DNA of 40,246 nucleotides from Saksenaea vasiformis B4078 (taxonomy: Eukaryota > Mucoromycota > Mucoromycetes > Mucorales > Saksenaeaceae), in the NCBI GenBank assembly GCA_000697055.1, contig JNDT01001878.1, forward strand, positions 1 through 40,246. Direction: 5' to 3'. Positions within the stretch are counted from its first letter, which is position 1, and each line of letters opens with the position of its first letter. A program made the position numbers and the translations under genes. Below, in pieces: positions 10,291-22,356 of the stretch. The notes under the pieces were generated by a model. The model was given only the letters and a program-made list of their open reading frames with translations, was not told the origin of the DNA and searched no databases.

Positions 10291-11718
10291 TCACATCCAG
10301 ACACTAGCATAACACCCCCGTAATCCAGTCTGAATCGGGCCACCGGCAGTAAATAGTCTGGTCCGATCGGGACTATAGTTCATTGTGTAAATAGCTGGGG
10401 GCACCGGTGTACCGGCAAAAAAGTCTTGATAGATCGGGGCTTGCCGATCAACCCATCCATCCCGTGTGGTGTAGTACAACGACTGTTCACGATTTTTTAG
10501 TGGCAGGTACTGCATCATACGCGTATCGATAAAGGACAGTCGGCCATGACCGCTACCACATGCAAGAATGTCATTGAAGAAATCAAACGATCGTACGCCC
10601 CATGTCCCATCTTGTGATGGTAAATCGGCTACTATCTTTTTTCCCGATTGGCGAGGATCGATTAACGTGACATGGCCTTGTGAGCCAGCTGCCAATAATG
10701 TGCCATTACTTTTGAGACATGCTAGTTCAAGTGTATGAGGAAGGGGGATAGAAGTAAGCTGTGGAAAATGAGTTAACGTTACAGATCAAAAACACAGATA
10801 ATATATACCATTTACCTTCTTCAGCTTCTCCGTATTCCATAATTGAACCGTCCCCTTGGATGTCAGACTTGCAATATGGGTTGTTGTATCCAATGGTTGA
10901 ACCGCTCGCACCCCGGAACCAATCGTCTTTGAAGAAACCCACGTCCGTGCCAGTTTGCCATTTGTTCTCTGGTCAGCACGCCATAAGCTGAGGGTACCAT
11001 CCCGAGAGCCCGTCATCAGCTGTGAATCTGTCAACCAGGTGACGCTGTACACTGCATCCAAATGGCCTTTGCAGACACCATAGGGTACGAGTTCCGGTAG
11101 CGAGTAGACCATCGTGACGGGTGGGTCGGCAAAGCCTACCGCTAACAAGGTTCTATTGGGATTCATTGCCAGGCAGCGGATGCCTTCACATTTTGGTTGG
11201 AATCTGAAACGGGAGGATACACCCATGGTCGGTGTAAGAGGGTCCCTGGATTCTACTAGAACTTGGGATTTGGACTGTGAGCGCGATACAAATGAATTTT
11301 TGACATGATCCGCTCCATGATCCTCCTCCTCTTCTTTATCCAAATCGATTAAAGGAATATCAAACGTATGATTGTGAATCAGGTCAAACAGGAACAACTA
11401 AGAAAAAATAAGGAGTGTACATTCTTTAGCACCTGTTGTCATACTGCACACAATAGTTAGAAATTACCTTGTTCTCTTTAGTTCCAACCAAGACCTGTGT
11501 TTCGTTCAACCAGATAGAAGCAAAAATCTTGTCTTGGTCTTCGAGATCAATAGGTGACTCATTCAAACAAGTGGCTCGTAGCCGACCTAAATCAAGGGGT
11601 TTTGTTCGTGGCCATCCTTTTGTTTGTCGCTGGTACAAGAAACGATAGATATCCTCTACAGAACGGAAGTTAAAACGCACTGTATTCTTCTGAGTGTAAG
11701 TTTTTTACGTTGTGCCAT
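10291..11718 (-). CDS. DCAF12-like WD40 substrate receptor of CUL4-DDB1 E3 ligase
   Basis: Exons about 11718-11468, 11397-10816 and 10758-10291 (TGA 10291-10293), about 430 aa. Landmarks match DCAF12: KIFASIWLNETQVLVGTKENK near the N-terminus, GIRCLAMNPNRTLLAVGF, VYSVTWLTDSQLMTGSRDGT, LWNTEKLKK, GSQGHVTLIDPRQ, and a C-terminal GGP-x-x-x-GLRGCYASVW like the animal GGPLPSGLHGNYAGLW end. DCAF12 docks substrates (C-terminal di-Glu degrons in animals) onto CUL4-DDB1; the fungal substrate is unknown. The start is problematic: ATG at 11716-11718 opens a basic MAQRKK N-terminus, but the frame reaches the WD40 part only if the T6 run at 11701-11706 (A6 in the gene) had one more base. In the sequence as given, the correct frame has no ATG. 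Either a sequencing/assembly indel, a real frameshift, or an undetected upstream exon explains this. Confidence 0.82.
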
Positions 11719-11877
11719 CCGTAAACGAAAAAGAAATAAAGAGGATAAAAAGATGGAGGAAAGGAAAAAAACAAAGGGTGTTTTTTTTCTTTTTTGCTCA
11801 CTTTGTAAAAGTATCTTATGTTGTTAAGAAATGGTCTGTTTCGAAACATTAAATAAAACGCATTGCATTGAATCAGA

Positions 11878-13769
11878 TTATTCTCTTAATTGCGTCTTAA
11901 GAATCATATCGGCCGCCCGTTCTGCACACGCAATCACGGGAAAACAGATCTGGCCAGCAGGAAGTGTGGGGAAAATAGATGCATCTATCACGCGAAGCTT
12001 ATCAGTACCCACCACCCGAAGGTATTCATCCACCACAACCGTTGGGTCTGTATGGCTAGAATGCCCCATCTGATACACCAGGGAAAAAACAATAATCATT
12101 AGCTCCCTTTGTATATTCCTACAAGCGCACGTACTTTGCATGTCCCAGAATAGTGATGGATTGTTTCCACGTGCTGTCTCACATAGTCTTTTGTATCTTG
12201 TCCAGGTGCCATGATCCACTTGCGGACACATGACTTGTAGTTTCCATTCTCTGCAATGCTCCGAACATAAGCCAATCCTTTCTCAAGGCACTCAACGTCG
12301 CGAGCATCTTGTAATAAGGCTAGATCAATCATAGCCGATCCGCCCGGCCCTAATTTCACCGTTCCACGAGAAAAAGGTGTGAGAAGCACAAGTAGTAAGG
12401 TGGCACAATCTACGTCTCTCAACTGCGGCAACTGATGACAAAGTGCAATTCCGCCTGTAAACAGTTCAAACTGAGGCGTATGTTTGCTTGTGCTGTTATC
12501 AGGGACATCCTATCAAAGAGATGAAATGAATTCATCTTGTTCTTAGAATCATCATACCGGCAATCGGAAATAGGCTACTGCGTCAGGCCATATCCTCGTT
12601 AAAGCGCCTTTGCCATGCTCCAACGCTTCACGATAAGTGGTTTCCGCATGATCCACAGAAAACAGTGGCCGATGGAGCGATAGATGAGGATCTGTTTCAT
12701 GCACCAGTGGCACTCTCCAATGATTCGTCAGATTGCTACCAACACCTGGTAGATCTTGGATTAAAGGGATCTGATTTTCTTTGAGATGCTCTGCTGGACC
12801 GACGCCACTACGGATCAGCAAAAGTGGCGAGTGGATGGCGCCTGCGCAAAGCAAGACCTCCCGATGCAGGTACACCTCGTACTGTTGGCCGCCTTGTTCA
12901 AACACGACCTTGTGAGCACAATTATTTTTTTTCTCCTGAAACCCAATCCGTTCCACGTGGCACTGAAGAGCTACTGTGAGATTCGGTCGGTCCATCACTT
13001 CCAGTGTAAGATAACAACCGCTGGTGGACGATCGATAACCCTGATGAATCGAAGCCTGCAACCCTGTCACACCAATCTGCTCTTCACGATCTGTAATATC
13101 TTCGTATGTAGGTAATCCGCTATCTATACAGGCTTGTCGAAAGCTAGCTCCTAATCCTTGGCCATTGATTGGCTGGTGTGTTGTCTTCATTGGACCACTT
13201 GTACCTAAACATTTCACCAAGAAAGGTAAGAAAACAAAGAAAAAAATTCCCTGAAGTGTTTCCTTTGTTTTCCTCACCATGAACATGCGCGTCCCTGTTT
13301 TCTCCAACCATTGTCTCAGCTTTGTTAAAATAAGGCTTTAGTTCCTCGTATGTCCAGCCTGGGACACGCCACCCATCAAAATCAGCAGGGGAACATCGAT
13401 GCCACAACATCGCATTGATGGCACTGCAACCCCCAAGAATCTTTCCTAATGGAACAGCAAGTTGTCGCTCATTGGCATGCGTTTGCGGTACTGTTTGAAG
13501 AGCCCAGTCTGCATCAGAGTGCTTCAGTTTACTGTTCAGTCCTGGAATTCGACTTTCTTGTACAGTTTCGGCTATGTGGCTACCAGCTTCCAGAACAAGA
13601 ACTGTGTCCCTGCCTGAGGAGAGCCGGTTTGCGAGGACGCAGCCAGCCGTGCCACCTAGACAAATAGATGAAATTCTGTTCTATTTCAAGAAAAAATAGT
13701 CAACTCACCACCAATAATAATATAATCGTAACTACGTTGATGAATCTCTTGCGCACTTCGCAACGGCAT
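11878..13769 (-). CDS. GMC-family FAD-dependent oxidoreductase (choline/aryl-alcohol dehydrogenase-like)
   Basis: Five exons, 13769-13709, 13655-13278, 13204-12558, 12509-12135 and 12069-11878, give 550 aa with consistent phases. Residues 16-33 hold the FAD dinucleotide motif (YIIVGGGTAGCVLANRLS). LGKILGGCSAINAMLW at about 90-105 is the first GMC signature, and GAIHSPLLLIRSGVGP the second. The C-terminal catalytic region has HHYSGTCKMG (H480/H481) and LRVIDASIFPTLPAGQ. GMC enzymes oxidise alcohols or sugars with FAD. The usual second active-site His/Asn position is occupied by Gln527 (GQICFPV), which could alter chemistry. No signal peptide is seen, so it is probably intracellular. Length is normal for the family. 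Substrate is unknown. Confidence 0.9.
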
Positions 13770-14071
13770 CACGGATAAAGGAGCAACCGATCATCATCCT
13801 TCCTTTCCTACTTTTTTTTTTCTTGTACCGCAATGTGGCACAGGCTCGTTATAAACCATCAGAGATAGGTTTCTATTAATGACTGAACAAACTTGCATAT
13901 GAATACCTATGGTTTTCCTGTTCCAGGCGGACTGTCGTCTCTGCAAGGCGTGTTTGTATCATGCTGACCATATACTACGACAAACAGGTGGTCAAACAGC
14001 AGAACTCGTATATTAAATCTCCGCTACCTGTTGTTGTTCTTCTTCTTCCTTTTTGACATTGCCCTTTCACT
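13770..14071. other. Short divergent interval upstream of the GMC gene
   Basis: Lies between the GMC start (minus) and the decayed ORF at 14072 (plus). Contains pyrimidine tracts but no clear TATA box for the GMC gene. Confidence 0.3.
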
Positions 14072-14630
14072 ATGACCAGCGATATGCTTAAACCTGTAAC
14101 GCTTGATATGATTTATGAGAAGTTACTGCAAATGGAAGTAGCGCAGAATGAGATGAGGAACTTGATTACTTCGATGAAACGATTCAGAGCTGCTCTCCTA
14201 CTGCCAAAGACAAAACGCAAATAGAGTACCATTCGCTCGACCTTCCTACAATTAGACTGACTCTTTCTCTTGAGATTGAGTGGTCTATCTCCGAACCACG
14301 TGAAGACATTAATCAGACTCATATAAAAGACAAGGTGGTGAATAGAAGTGGCGACGTTCTCGCTGAGAAAGTAGAGCAACAGCTGAAGGCCTTGCTTTCT
14401 CTCCGAAGCAGGGCAATTGACGTGTTGAAACGTGCAGTCAAGGCATCGCACGGAACACTGGCGATTAATTGGAATAAACTGGAGGCAACGTAGATTGAGC
14501 AAGCCGTTGACTTGATGGAAATTCTGGCTTCTCAGAATCGTATACGGTTGGACTGTTGCTATGACAAATGGCCCGCAAGGTACTTGGTCCGACATTGTAT
14601 GTCTTCCGTTCCTGACTTGATGATTTAGCG
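14072..14630 (+). pseudogene. Decayed unidentified coding sequence
   Basis: ATG 14072 opens 50 codons (MTSDMLKPVTLDMIYEKLLQ...) ending at TAG 14222-14224. From about 14150 a second frame is better: it reads a polar, helical protein (LEIEWSISEPREDINQTHIK, later VEQQLKALLSLRSRAIDVL) up to TAG 14491-14493, and continues in the same frame as coding-like sequence (IEQAVDLMEILASQNRIRL) to about 14630. One frameshift and one nonsense codon therefore split a protein of roughly 170 residues. No family is recognised. The stop at 14491 overlaps a GTAGAT donor-like site, so an intron is possible. A relic of a transposon or host gene is equally plausible. Confidence 0.45.
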
Positions 14631-15969
14631 CAGTTGAAAAGCCGCCGACCATTGGTAAGCGCAAGTAAACACGATTTCTTATTTTTTCCCGTTACCGATA
14701 GTCAGTTATTACTTTGGATAGAACGACTTCTTCTCGCGCTACATCTCTTGACGCCTCGCCGGCCATACCGGAAAGAAAAGTCAGGCAAAGGTAATATGAA
14801 CGTGTCCGCGGATATGACCGAAAAAAAAAACTACAAAGGGAGAAACAAATGAACACGCACCAACAACTAGCGCAACAGCGCCAATGAATTCATTTGGATT
14901 TGCTGATATGTAACTGGCAGCAATATCGCAAATTTTACATTTTTGTACTAGTGATACCAATCAAAGGTTAGCCAGACAAAACGATGCCCTTGTGAGCAGT
15001 GAAAGAATATACCAAGCCAGCATACTTAAATTATTTTTGATGATGTGTTTCTCTATCTCAAACGAACAGGTCTTTCGCTTTTATGCACAACAGAGTGGCA
15101 AGTTTTCCAGATGGTAGAATGATTGCGCAAAGAAAGCAGACTCTTTGATAGTGCTTTTTTTTTTGGGAGGTTACGATTTGTGTGTGTGTGTGGGAGACAA
15201 ATCGCTGCATGAATTTTTTTTAAAAAAAAAAAAGTAAATGCGTATGTGTTACGTGTCACGAACGGGTTAGTGACCTGGGAATTACTTCTGAAGCTTGTAT
15301 ACAGTCGAGCATGTGCAAAAGGGATTGACACCATAGCCCTGTGGTTCTTGCCTCTTCATAGGATCGATAATTGTAGCAGCCCTTTATCTAGTCCCTCCTA
15401 GTCCCCGCGAATCAAGGTCCAAAAGAAGACATGCAACGATCTGTATGTCAAGGCCTGTTTGTGGTTAGCAAGCGTGTATGCTAATAGGACAGCACGCTGC
15501 GGGAGTTGATGGTTATTATTGAACGTAAAAGGGAGGAAAGCCTTTCATTCTATTACATTCTCAGAAATGATTAAACACATTGCATATGAATGTGTTGTAC
15601 TATTTGGGCGTTTAATCTGCATAGAATAATCACACTTGCTAATATCTTTATCTACAGTAACGACGCTGTCAAACCGACCTTGCCACAAGTAGCAACATAC
15701 ACAAGGGCTCTGCTGATTACCATGGCTATATATCCCCTTATCGAGCACATTGAAGTAACCAAATAGCGTTACTGTGTGTTGATAACTGACATATGAATCG
15801 CTCTCTTTTTGTGCAAAACTTTAGGTCAGTTGGCGCAAGATGTTAACGCGGGCAGTGTAGATTTCTTATTTTCAATAAACAGTGTATTTCATGTGCCACA
15901 GTTTTTCTTTTTCATAGGATCTGAAAACACAAAGATGTTCTTTTTCTGAATTTTTTTTGTTTGTTTTGT
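14631..15969. other. Intergenic, nothing recognised
   Basis: About 1.3 kb with poly-A/T runs and a short (TG)n at about 15179-15191. No motif-bearing ORF. The right end is the 3' flank of the minus-strand caleosin gene. Confidence 0.45.
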
Positions 15970-17981
15970 TTACTCTTCTCTCACGGTAGCGTCTGCAGCG
16001 ATATCCCAGTTAGTGCCGTCGACAGGGAATGTGTTCTTTGTAGTTGTTTCTGAGACATTCTTCACGTTGTGTTCGGGTGACAAGGGTGATTGCGTGTCTT
16101 CTGAAGATGCTTCTGAGCGAGCATCAAGATCGTTTCCTTCTCCATCCGCATTAGCCTGTGTTTGTCCTTCATTTTCTTCATCGTTTGTCAAACCTGGAAC
16201 GCTTTCTTCGCTCTCTACATCGATGGTGTCTGGTTCAGCTTGTTGGATGACACCAGTGAGACCCTTGTTTCCGCTTTCTTCTTCAATGACTTCAACTTCT
16301 TCATAGACAACTGTCTCATGAGTCTGGTACAACAGAGGACCTTGGACGCCTGCGAGACTCTCGGTCTCGAGCAAGTCTTGTTGTTGTAGCGATTCTTCGT
16401 CTTCCTGTTTATCGTAGATCACACCAGCTAATGTTACTGGACCGCTGTAAATGTCCTCCTCCTGACTAGCAGATTGCACGAATGGGGTTATGACATTCTC
16501 ATCATCTTCGTCTTCTTTGACGTAGCCCTGCACTCCTGTCAAAGTGGGCAGATTATCCTCTGAATGAGCTTTGACACCGGTCAGTCTCTCTGTGAAAAGA
16601 CTTTCTGTATACTGGACAATGGGGAAAACAACATCGTTATCGTCCTGGTTGTTGTAGTCCTCTTTTTCCGGAGTATCTTCCGTGGGTTGCGAAGGAATCG
16701 CACGGGGCTCGGCGAGTACGCCTGTCAATGAGACTGGGCTTATGCGCGTACCTACAAAGGCCGAGGGGAGCTGGGGTGCATGTTGTTGCACAAACGATGT
16801 GAATTCTTGGTAGCGAACATTTGTTGCAGATTTCCATAACGACGGAATCCCTCCAGTAAGCATCTGCATATAATCTCCGAATGACCTTCTGCTATTGCGT
16901 ACGCCCGTCAGTACACCGTTCTGATAAGAAGAATCGGCAGACTGAACATCATCGCGGAGGTGGAAAAACAAAGATCCCTGAAACAACGAAACCGCTGTTA
17001 TTTCCATGGTTTCCTAATTGGTAAAAACATACATCGTAGGCACGTTGTACGTCGGCCTGCCGAAGTTGACCTTTCTCACCCACGAAAAAGTAAATAATAC
17101 CCCATTCAACGACGGCGTTCACCCTATTGGAAAGAGGGGGGATTAGATGATAAAAGATTTTTCTTCTTCCATGATGAAACCCAAAAAGATCAATTTACCA
17201 TGCCACGAGATCCAACCCCACATCATCATTTGTCATTTGAGCAAGTTCCAGCAAATTGATATGTTTACCATAGGGATCGGAATTGGCATATTTTGAAAAA
17301 ATGGTTTCAAAATGATCCATATCAAAATGACCGTTGGCATCGTATATATTGTGTCTCTATTTGTTAGGTTAGACATGATGAGAAAAAAAAAAGGGGGGTC
17401 CAAAGGGATAACAGGAAATTTTTTTTATCTTTTTCAACTCGTTCTAACACCTTTTCTTTCTCCCTTATTCTCCCTTCGGCAACCTAGACGGAACATCTTC
17501 CGACTAAAATCTTACCTTTTGTCTGGAAGTTTTCTTTACATGAATTTTAAATAATGGGTCTGGTAACCACGAGTCTTGCGTGGCATAGGAGTAGATGAAG
17601 CCCAGAAAAACGCCAATAGTCACACTAAACAAAAGGCTGTAACCAAGTTCGATAAAGCCTACCAAAAAGAGAGATAAGCACACAATGGGGGTTTGACACA
17701 AAAGACATGTTTCGGCTTCACCTCTGACAGTATCTCTCTGTGTAATGTAGCCTTTATTCTCTTTGTCCCAAAAGCTGATATGTCTCTTTATCGCCTAAAG
17801 ATACGTGTTAGAGAAAAAGCAGCATAAAACAAATCACGACGAGATACTTACTTCATTTTCTGAGGCTGTTATATAACTTGTCTTTCCATTGGTATGGTTG
17901 TCTAGATAAAGCAGAAAACGTCAGCTTGATAGAAAGAGAGAGAAAGAGAAATCTCGCGTTACCATAGTTTTCTTGATTCAT
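15970..17981 (-). CDS. Caleosin-like protein with long acidic repeat-bearing C-terminal extension
   Basis: Seven exons from ATG 17979-17981; the last exon starts at 16977 and ends at 15970, total about 514 aa. Residues ~1-180 follow caleosin order: HISFWDKENKGYITQRD (EF-hand loop, preceded by the conserved His), RGFIELGY, a membrane hairpin (SLLFSVTIGVFLGFIYSY), SWLPDPLF, NIYDANGHFD, FETIFSKYA, VNAVVEWGIIYFF and RAYDGSLF. Caleosins sit on lipid droplets or ER and bind calcium; many are haem peroxygenases using two conserved His. Here the segment equivalent to KNIHxxKHGSD reads KKTSRQKRHN, so the second His region is altered. The last ~335 residues have no caleosin counterpart: acidic, Ser/Thr/Gln-rich, with L(T/A)GV repeated seven times plus an LTGG variant. 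Caleosins usually have 200-300 aa. The extra tail's role is unknown. Confidence 0.85.
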
Positions 17982-20900
17982 TTTTTTTCTTTTGTACGAC
18001 GTTTTCTTTTGTGAATGAAAAAAGAGATTCAACAAGGAAAGGAAAAGAGAGAAAGAAGAAGTGAATCGCCTCTTTTAAATCTAATGTTCCGTCCATGCGT
18101 GGGTCTTTGCGGAGTTTGTGTCATCGCGAAAATCAATGGCCCATTCCTTTTGCGCGAATCACATTGTCATTTTATTTATACGCTCACGCACCGAAACGGT
18201 TGCACGGAGAAAAAAGTCTATCACTCTCTTTCTGTTTTCTCTTCAGCGGCGAAAAAGAAAAAGAAATAACGAAGCAGATAACATGTACAAAGAGAAACCA
18301 AAACATTTCCGAATCTGGATAGATGGAAAATGAAGTTCACATGAGACTGACTTGTCATCACAGGTTTGATATGTCTCTTACATGCAGAATAGAAACGAGT
18401 GGATTACATTATATATATATAGAAAAAAAAAGGAAAAAAAGGCCACAAGTAAAACAGCTTCACTATAGCTTCATGCCCTATGTTTCGTTGGCCTGTATCT
18501 TCCGATCCAATTTTTTTTCCTATGCTATGGAATGATCGGGTCGTCGGGAATGTTACATGCACCAAAAAAAAAAAAGCTTGTGCGTAATTATCCCGATGCA
18601 TCTGTCTACATCGGTTACCGCATTTTCCGGATACACCAGGAAAATCGACTAGATTACTGACATTGTCATTATTCTTATCACGATTAGCTCGGTATAGCAC
18701 GTAGTTGGGCGTTGTCCAAGCAGATCCGTACGTTGCATCCAGTTGCGCACAGAGTTTGAGACGCTATTGACGTGCAGGAATTAAGGAGTTTATCGTCATC
18801 TCCTGAACCTTGGGATTTTCAATGTTAAAGGAATAACAAAGAAAAAAAAAGCAAAGCTTTTTTTTCAATGCTCTCTGGTTATTGTTTCCTGTTTTTGTTT
18901 TTCTTCTCTTTAATTTATACATAGTGCAAATAGGTCGGCAGTGAATATCCGGCATGATGAATGCTCTAAGCATGTGTTACAAAGCCATATAAGTCACCCT
19001 TGGACAGGCACTTACAGGATTTTACCTGTACCTTTGCGTCAGCTTAACATCATGCATTCATCCAACCATAAACTTTATGACAGAGATGATGCGTTTGAGA
19101 TAAGATATAAGCCTTAGCTTTAGGGCGCTAGTGACGGTAAGTATCTGAGTAGAAACATGAGCTTTTTTGTTCTTCTACCCCGCAACTGCTTTCTACATGT
19201 TGTACGGCCCGTCCTGTACGATAATTGCCTCGAAAGACTTTCTGTACTATCATGTGTCACCTCAAGTCTCTTGCAACGCGTTACATTCCACAGTTTGGTT
19301 GTTCCCGCGCTGGTATAATGCTTGCGTCGTGCTCGCTGATAAACACTGCAGTGCTGGTGGTTCGCCATCAGGCAGAAATTCCCTTTGGGTTAAGTAAGTT
19401 GAATAATTTCCATACTGTTAGAATTAATTTTGTGCCCAATGCCGATGATGTTCATGTGAGTAAAAAAAAATTGGTTTAAACGAAGGTTAATCCTTGCCAT
19501 AGTGAGAACTTGGTTCTTTAGAGTAGTCCAGTCAATAGCGGTTTTATATGCAAATGTGATCTAAATGGATGGATTACCGGTCATAAAGAGTAATGTTCAC
19601 AACATGTGAAAGAAGTTTATGTACCTGCAAGATGAACGTGCAGGTAAACTACCTAAAAAAAAAAAGAGTCTGCATAATGTGCCTTTGTTTCGCATGCCGT
19701 TTTCCCACGTCTTAATGTTCCATGTGGTTTTTATAGTATACAAACCGAATGACTTGTTTGTTTTTGTGAGATGCTCTGTACAACTTCTAAACTAGAAGAT
19801 AATCAACGATAAAGACGTACCCATAATGTCTTCTTGAACTTTATATAAGATCAGAAAGAAGAAACGCCGAGTGGCTATACTATCTCTTTAAAAGTGTAAG
19901 CCTGTCAATGATTCCGAGCAAGCCATGGCCCTCGTCACATTAGCTGCTTTCATTTCTAGCAGACAAGTACAGGCTATCCCTCGTTATTGTTGTAGATCTT
20001 TTGAAAGCATTTAATTTCATGCTGCAAGATGAATCTCTCAATGCTTTGTAACGGCGTGCCGTTTGTTATTAGCATGAAGTTGTCTTAGCGCCGCTGATAA
20101 GCCTTAGAACCCTGAAAATGGCCTATGATCTAAAACGCCTCCCGTGGCATGAGATGCTCTAGTTGTTACTGTTGTCGGATACTGGATCTCCTGATTACAA
20201 TGTGATTTTATTGTTTTGGGTTTAAAATATCTGCCAAAGAAAAAATGACATACAATCACTGTCAAATGACGGCTAGCGGCTACTGAGATCCATTTACTAC
20301 GTTATCCTAAAATATAAGCACGTAGTAAGTAGGATGGCGCAGAAACGGTATGAGACGCTCTCTTTTGTCATGCCCCGTGCCAAATGGTCCCATTTTTATG
20401 GAAACTGCGTTAAATATTAGTAGTAAATGGTTGGGATCAAGTCATGAATGCTTTTGAACGTGGGGGCAGCATCAATAATAGGCTCTTTAGAATGAAGAGC
20501 GCAGGCAAGCAAACAGACGGCAGATCGACAGACAAACTTCATAGCCCACGTTTCAAAAAAGTAGGTATGACAGAGATCACAGGACAAAGTTTCAACACAG
20601 CTTGGTGAGGTCACTAACGAGCACATGCTACTTAGATAAGGCTTTCAGATTATAATTTTATAAAAGGGGATACGAAGACAGTAGAATATGCATTCTAAGT
20701 TCTCATATTGAATCCGTTTCTTTTTTTCTTTTTTATCAGAGACTTGTCTTTGTTGTAGAAGGAAATGGCAATTTTCCTACAGCGGATGCATGCATGACCT
20801 TGAAAGGGACAAGTAATGGAAATTTGTCTGCCACGTTTTAGTGGATCGAAGAATTTTAAATGCTAGCGCATTTCATCTTGATATCAAAAGCTTTGATTCT

Positions 20901-22356
20901 GCGAACATTCCTTCTTTGACGTAGATTCATACTGAAATCAAATTCTTGGCAGTACGAGAATCATGTACTTAAAAGTTTGTAATAGGTCCGATACAATGCT
21001 TCGCGCAATTATGTCTGTCACAGGCCTCTCCCCAAAGCTCTGCAGACGGGTCGCGCCCGTACGGCGACATGGTTGTAGACTGATAGAAGTACGTATTCAT
21101 CATGCGCATTGCCTTCTTTTGATCTGGCATGGTGCGCAACGGCAGAATCTTTCTTGCATACTTGCAAGAGCATTATTTGACGTTACTGCATTAATCTAGA
21201 CTGGGTTGGTGTTGTCCGTTATGATTCCTCAGAAGAACAAGCCCTCATTTTCGAAATTTTCGGCTTCCGGATTTGAGGAATTTACTGCCACAATGAAATG
21301 ATTCTTTCTACACCATGCCTTAAATTAAGGCGAGGTATGGGGAGTTATGACTCTAAACTGCTAAATTATGCTGACATATCCACTAGATAGCGCCAATGTC
21401 GGCATCGACTGGCATGGCAGTAATAAGTTATTCTGCAGTTTGCACTTGACTCGTAGCAAGAGAAATACTTTGGAAAAAAATATTGATCCTTCCCTTGTGT
21501 GTCTGATTCCTAGGAGCGGTATGAATATGTATATTTAATGCTTTCGTAAATATGGCGTTGCAAACGTATTGTAAAAAGGAGTAGAGACGTATTGTTATTG
21601 TCTGCAGGCCATAGAATCGAGTCGGATGTTCCGAACCTACGCTCGCTTGAAAAAAAAGCCTCGTTTGACCTACTAACGCGTCATTTGCCTTTTTTTTTTT
21701 CCTTCCGAAATGCTCTCCTTTACTGATCTTTTGGGTAAGGAGGATACGGAGTTGAGACACCTGCTGTTTCAATTTTGCTCTTTACAGTCAGTATCAAACA
21801 ACACATTGTAGTTTCATATCTCTGTTGGCGATTCCCGAGAACTCGCTTGCATGATTACGTATCCAGTTGAAAAGGTTATTTGACTCGTTGCTACTGAAAG
21901 GTGAAAATTCATGCAACATTAAGCAAATCCTGCGTTCATGTGTGTAATTCATCACCGGGTGCAGTTATGTTATGTATCTCCTAAGCATAATGACAATCGT
22001 AGGCATGTACCCTTTTCCCTCCGTATATACTGCAGGATGTGGTGGCATAAAGAGCTCTGGAAAGCTGTAAGTCACCTTATGGACGAATTTCTGGAACTGT
22101 GCATGAGCTCCAATAGCTCTTAAAGGAATTATATGCCTTGCTCCCTTAACCCCTTTCATTCGCAGCATTTGTTAATCCAACCAATTAGTCTGGTTACTGC
22201 AATTTCCCTCCCGACACTTCCTTAAATTTCTCCGTGTAATTATTACACTGGATGTCATCCCTTGTAGATCGATAATCTGGATCTGTATGTTTTCTATTAT
22301 TAAAGAAATATCGCTAGTTGCAATTAGCAAATGTTGGTAGACCTGCTACATTGTAT
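17982..22356. other. Long intergenic region, no gene recognised
   Basis: About 4.4 kb between the caleosin start and the DNMT2 3' end. Small ORFs (18015-18535, 19167-19479, 20963-21199, 21428-21772) show no motif, no splice logic and mutual overlap on both strands, so I treat them as noise. Poly-A/T tracts are frequent. One neat hairpin occurs: TACCTGCA (19622-19629), 9-nt loop, TGCAGGTA (19639-19646). No tRNA or rRNA was recognised. Confidence 0.45.

Noticed and set aside
18015..18535. Several overlapping plus ORFs upstream of the caleosin
   Set aside because: Three frames are open together over the same A-rich stretch, with no motif; likely caleosin 5' flank.
19622..19646. 8-bp stem, 9-nt loop hairpin taken as a terminator or RNA element
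   Set aside because: Isolated in intergenic fungal DNA with no adjacent gene end; expected by chance in 40 kb.
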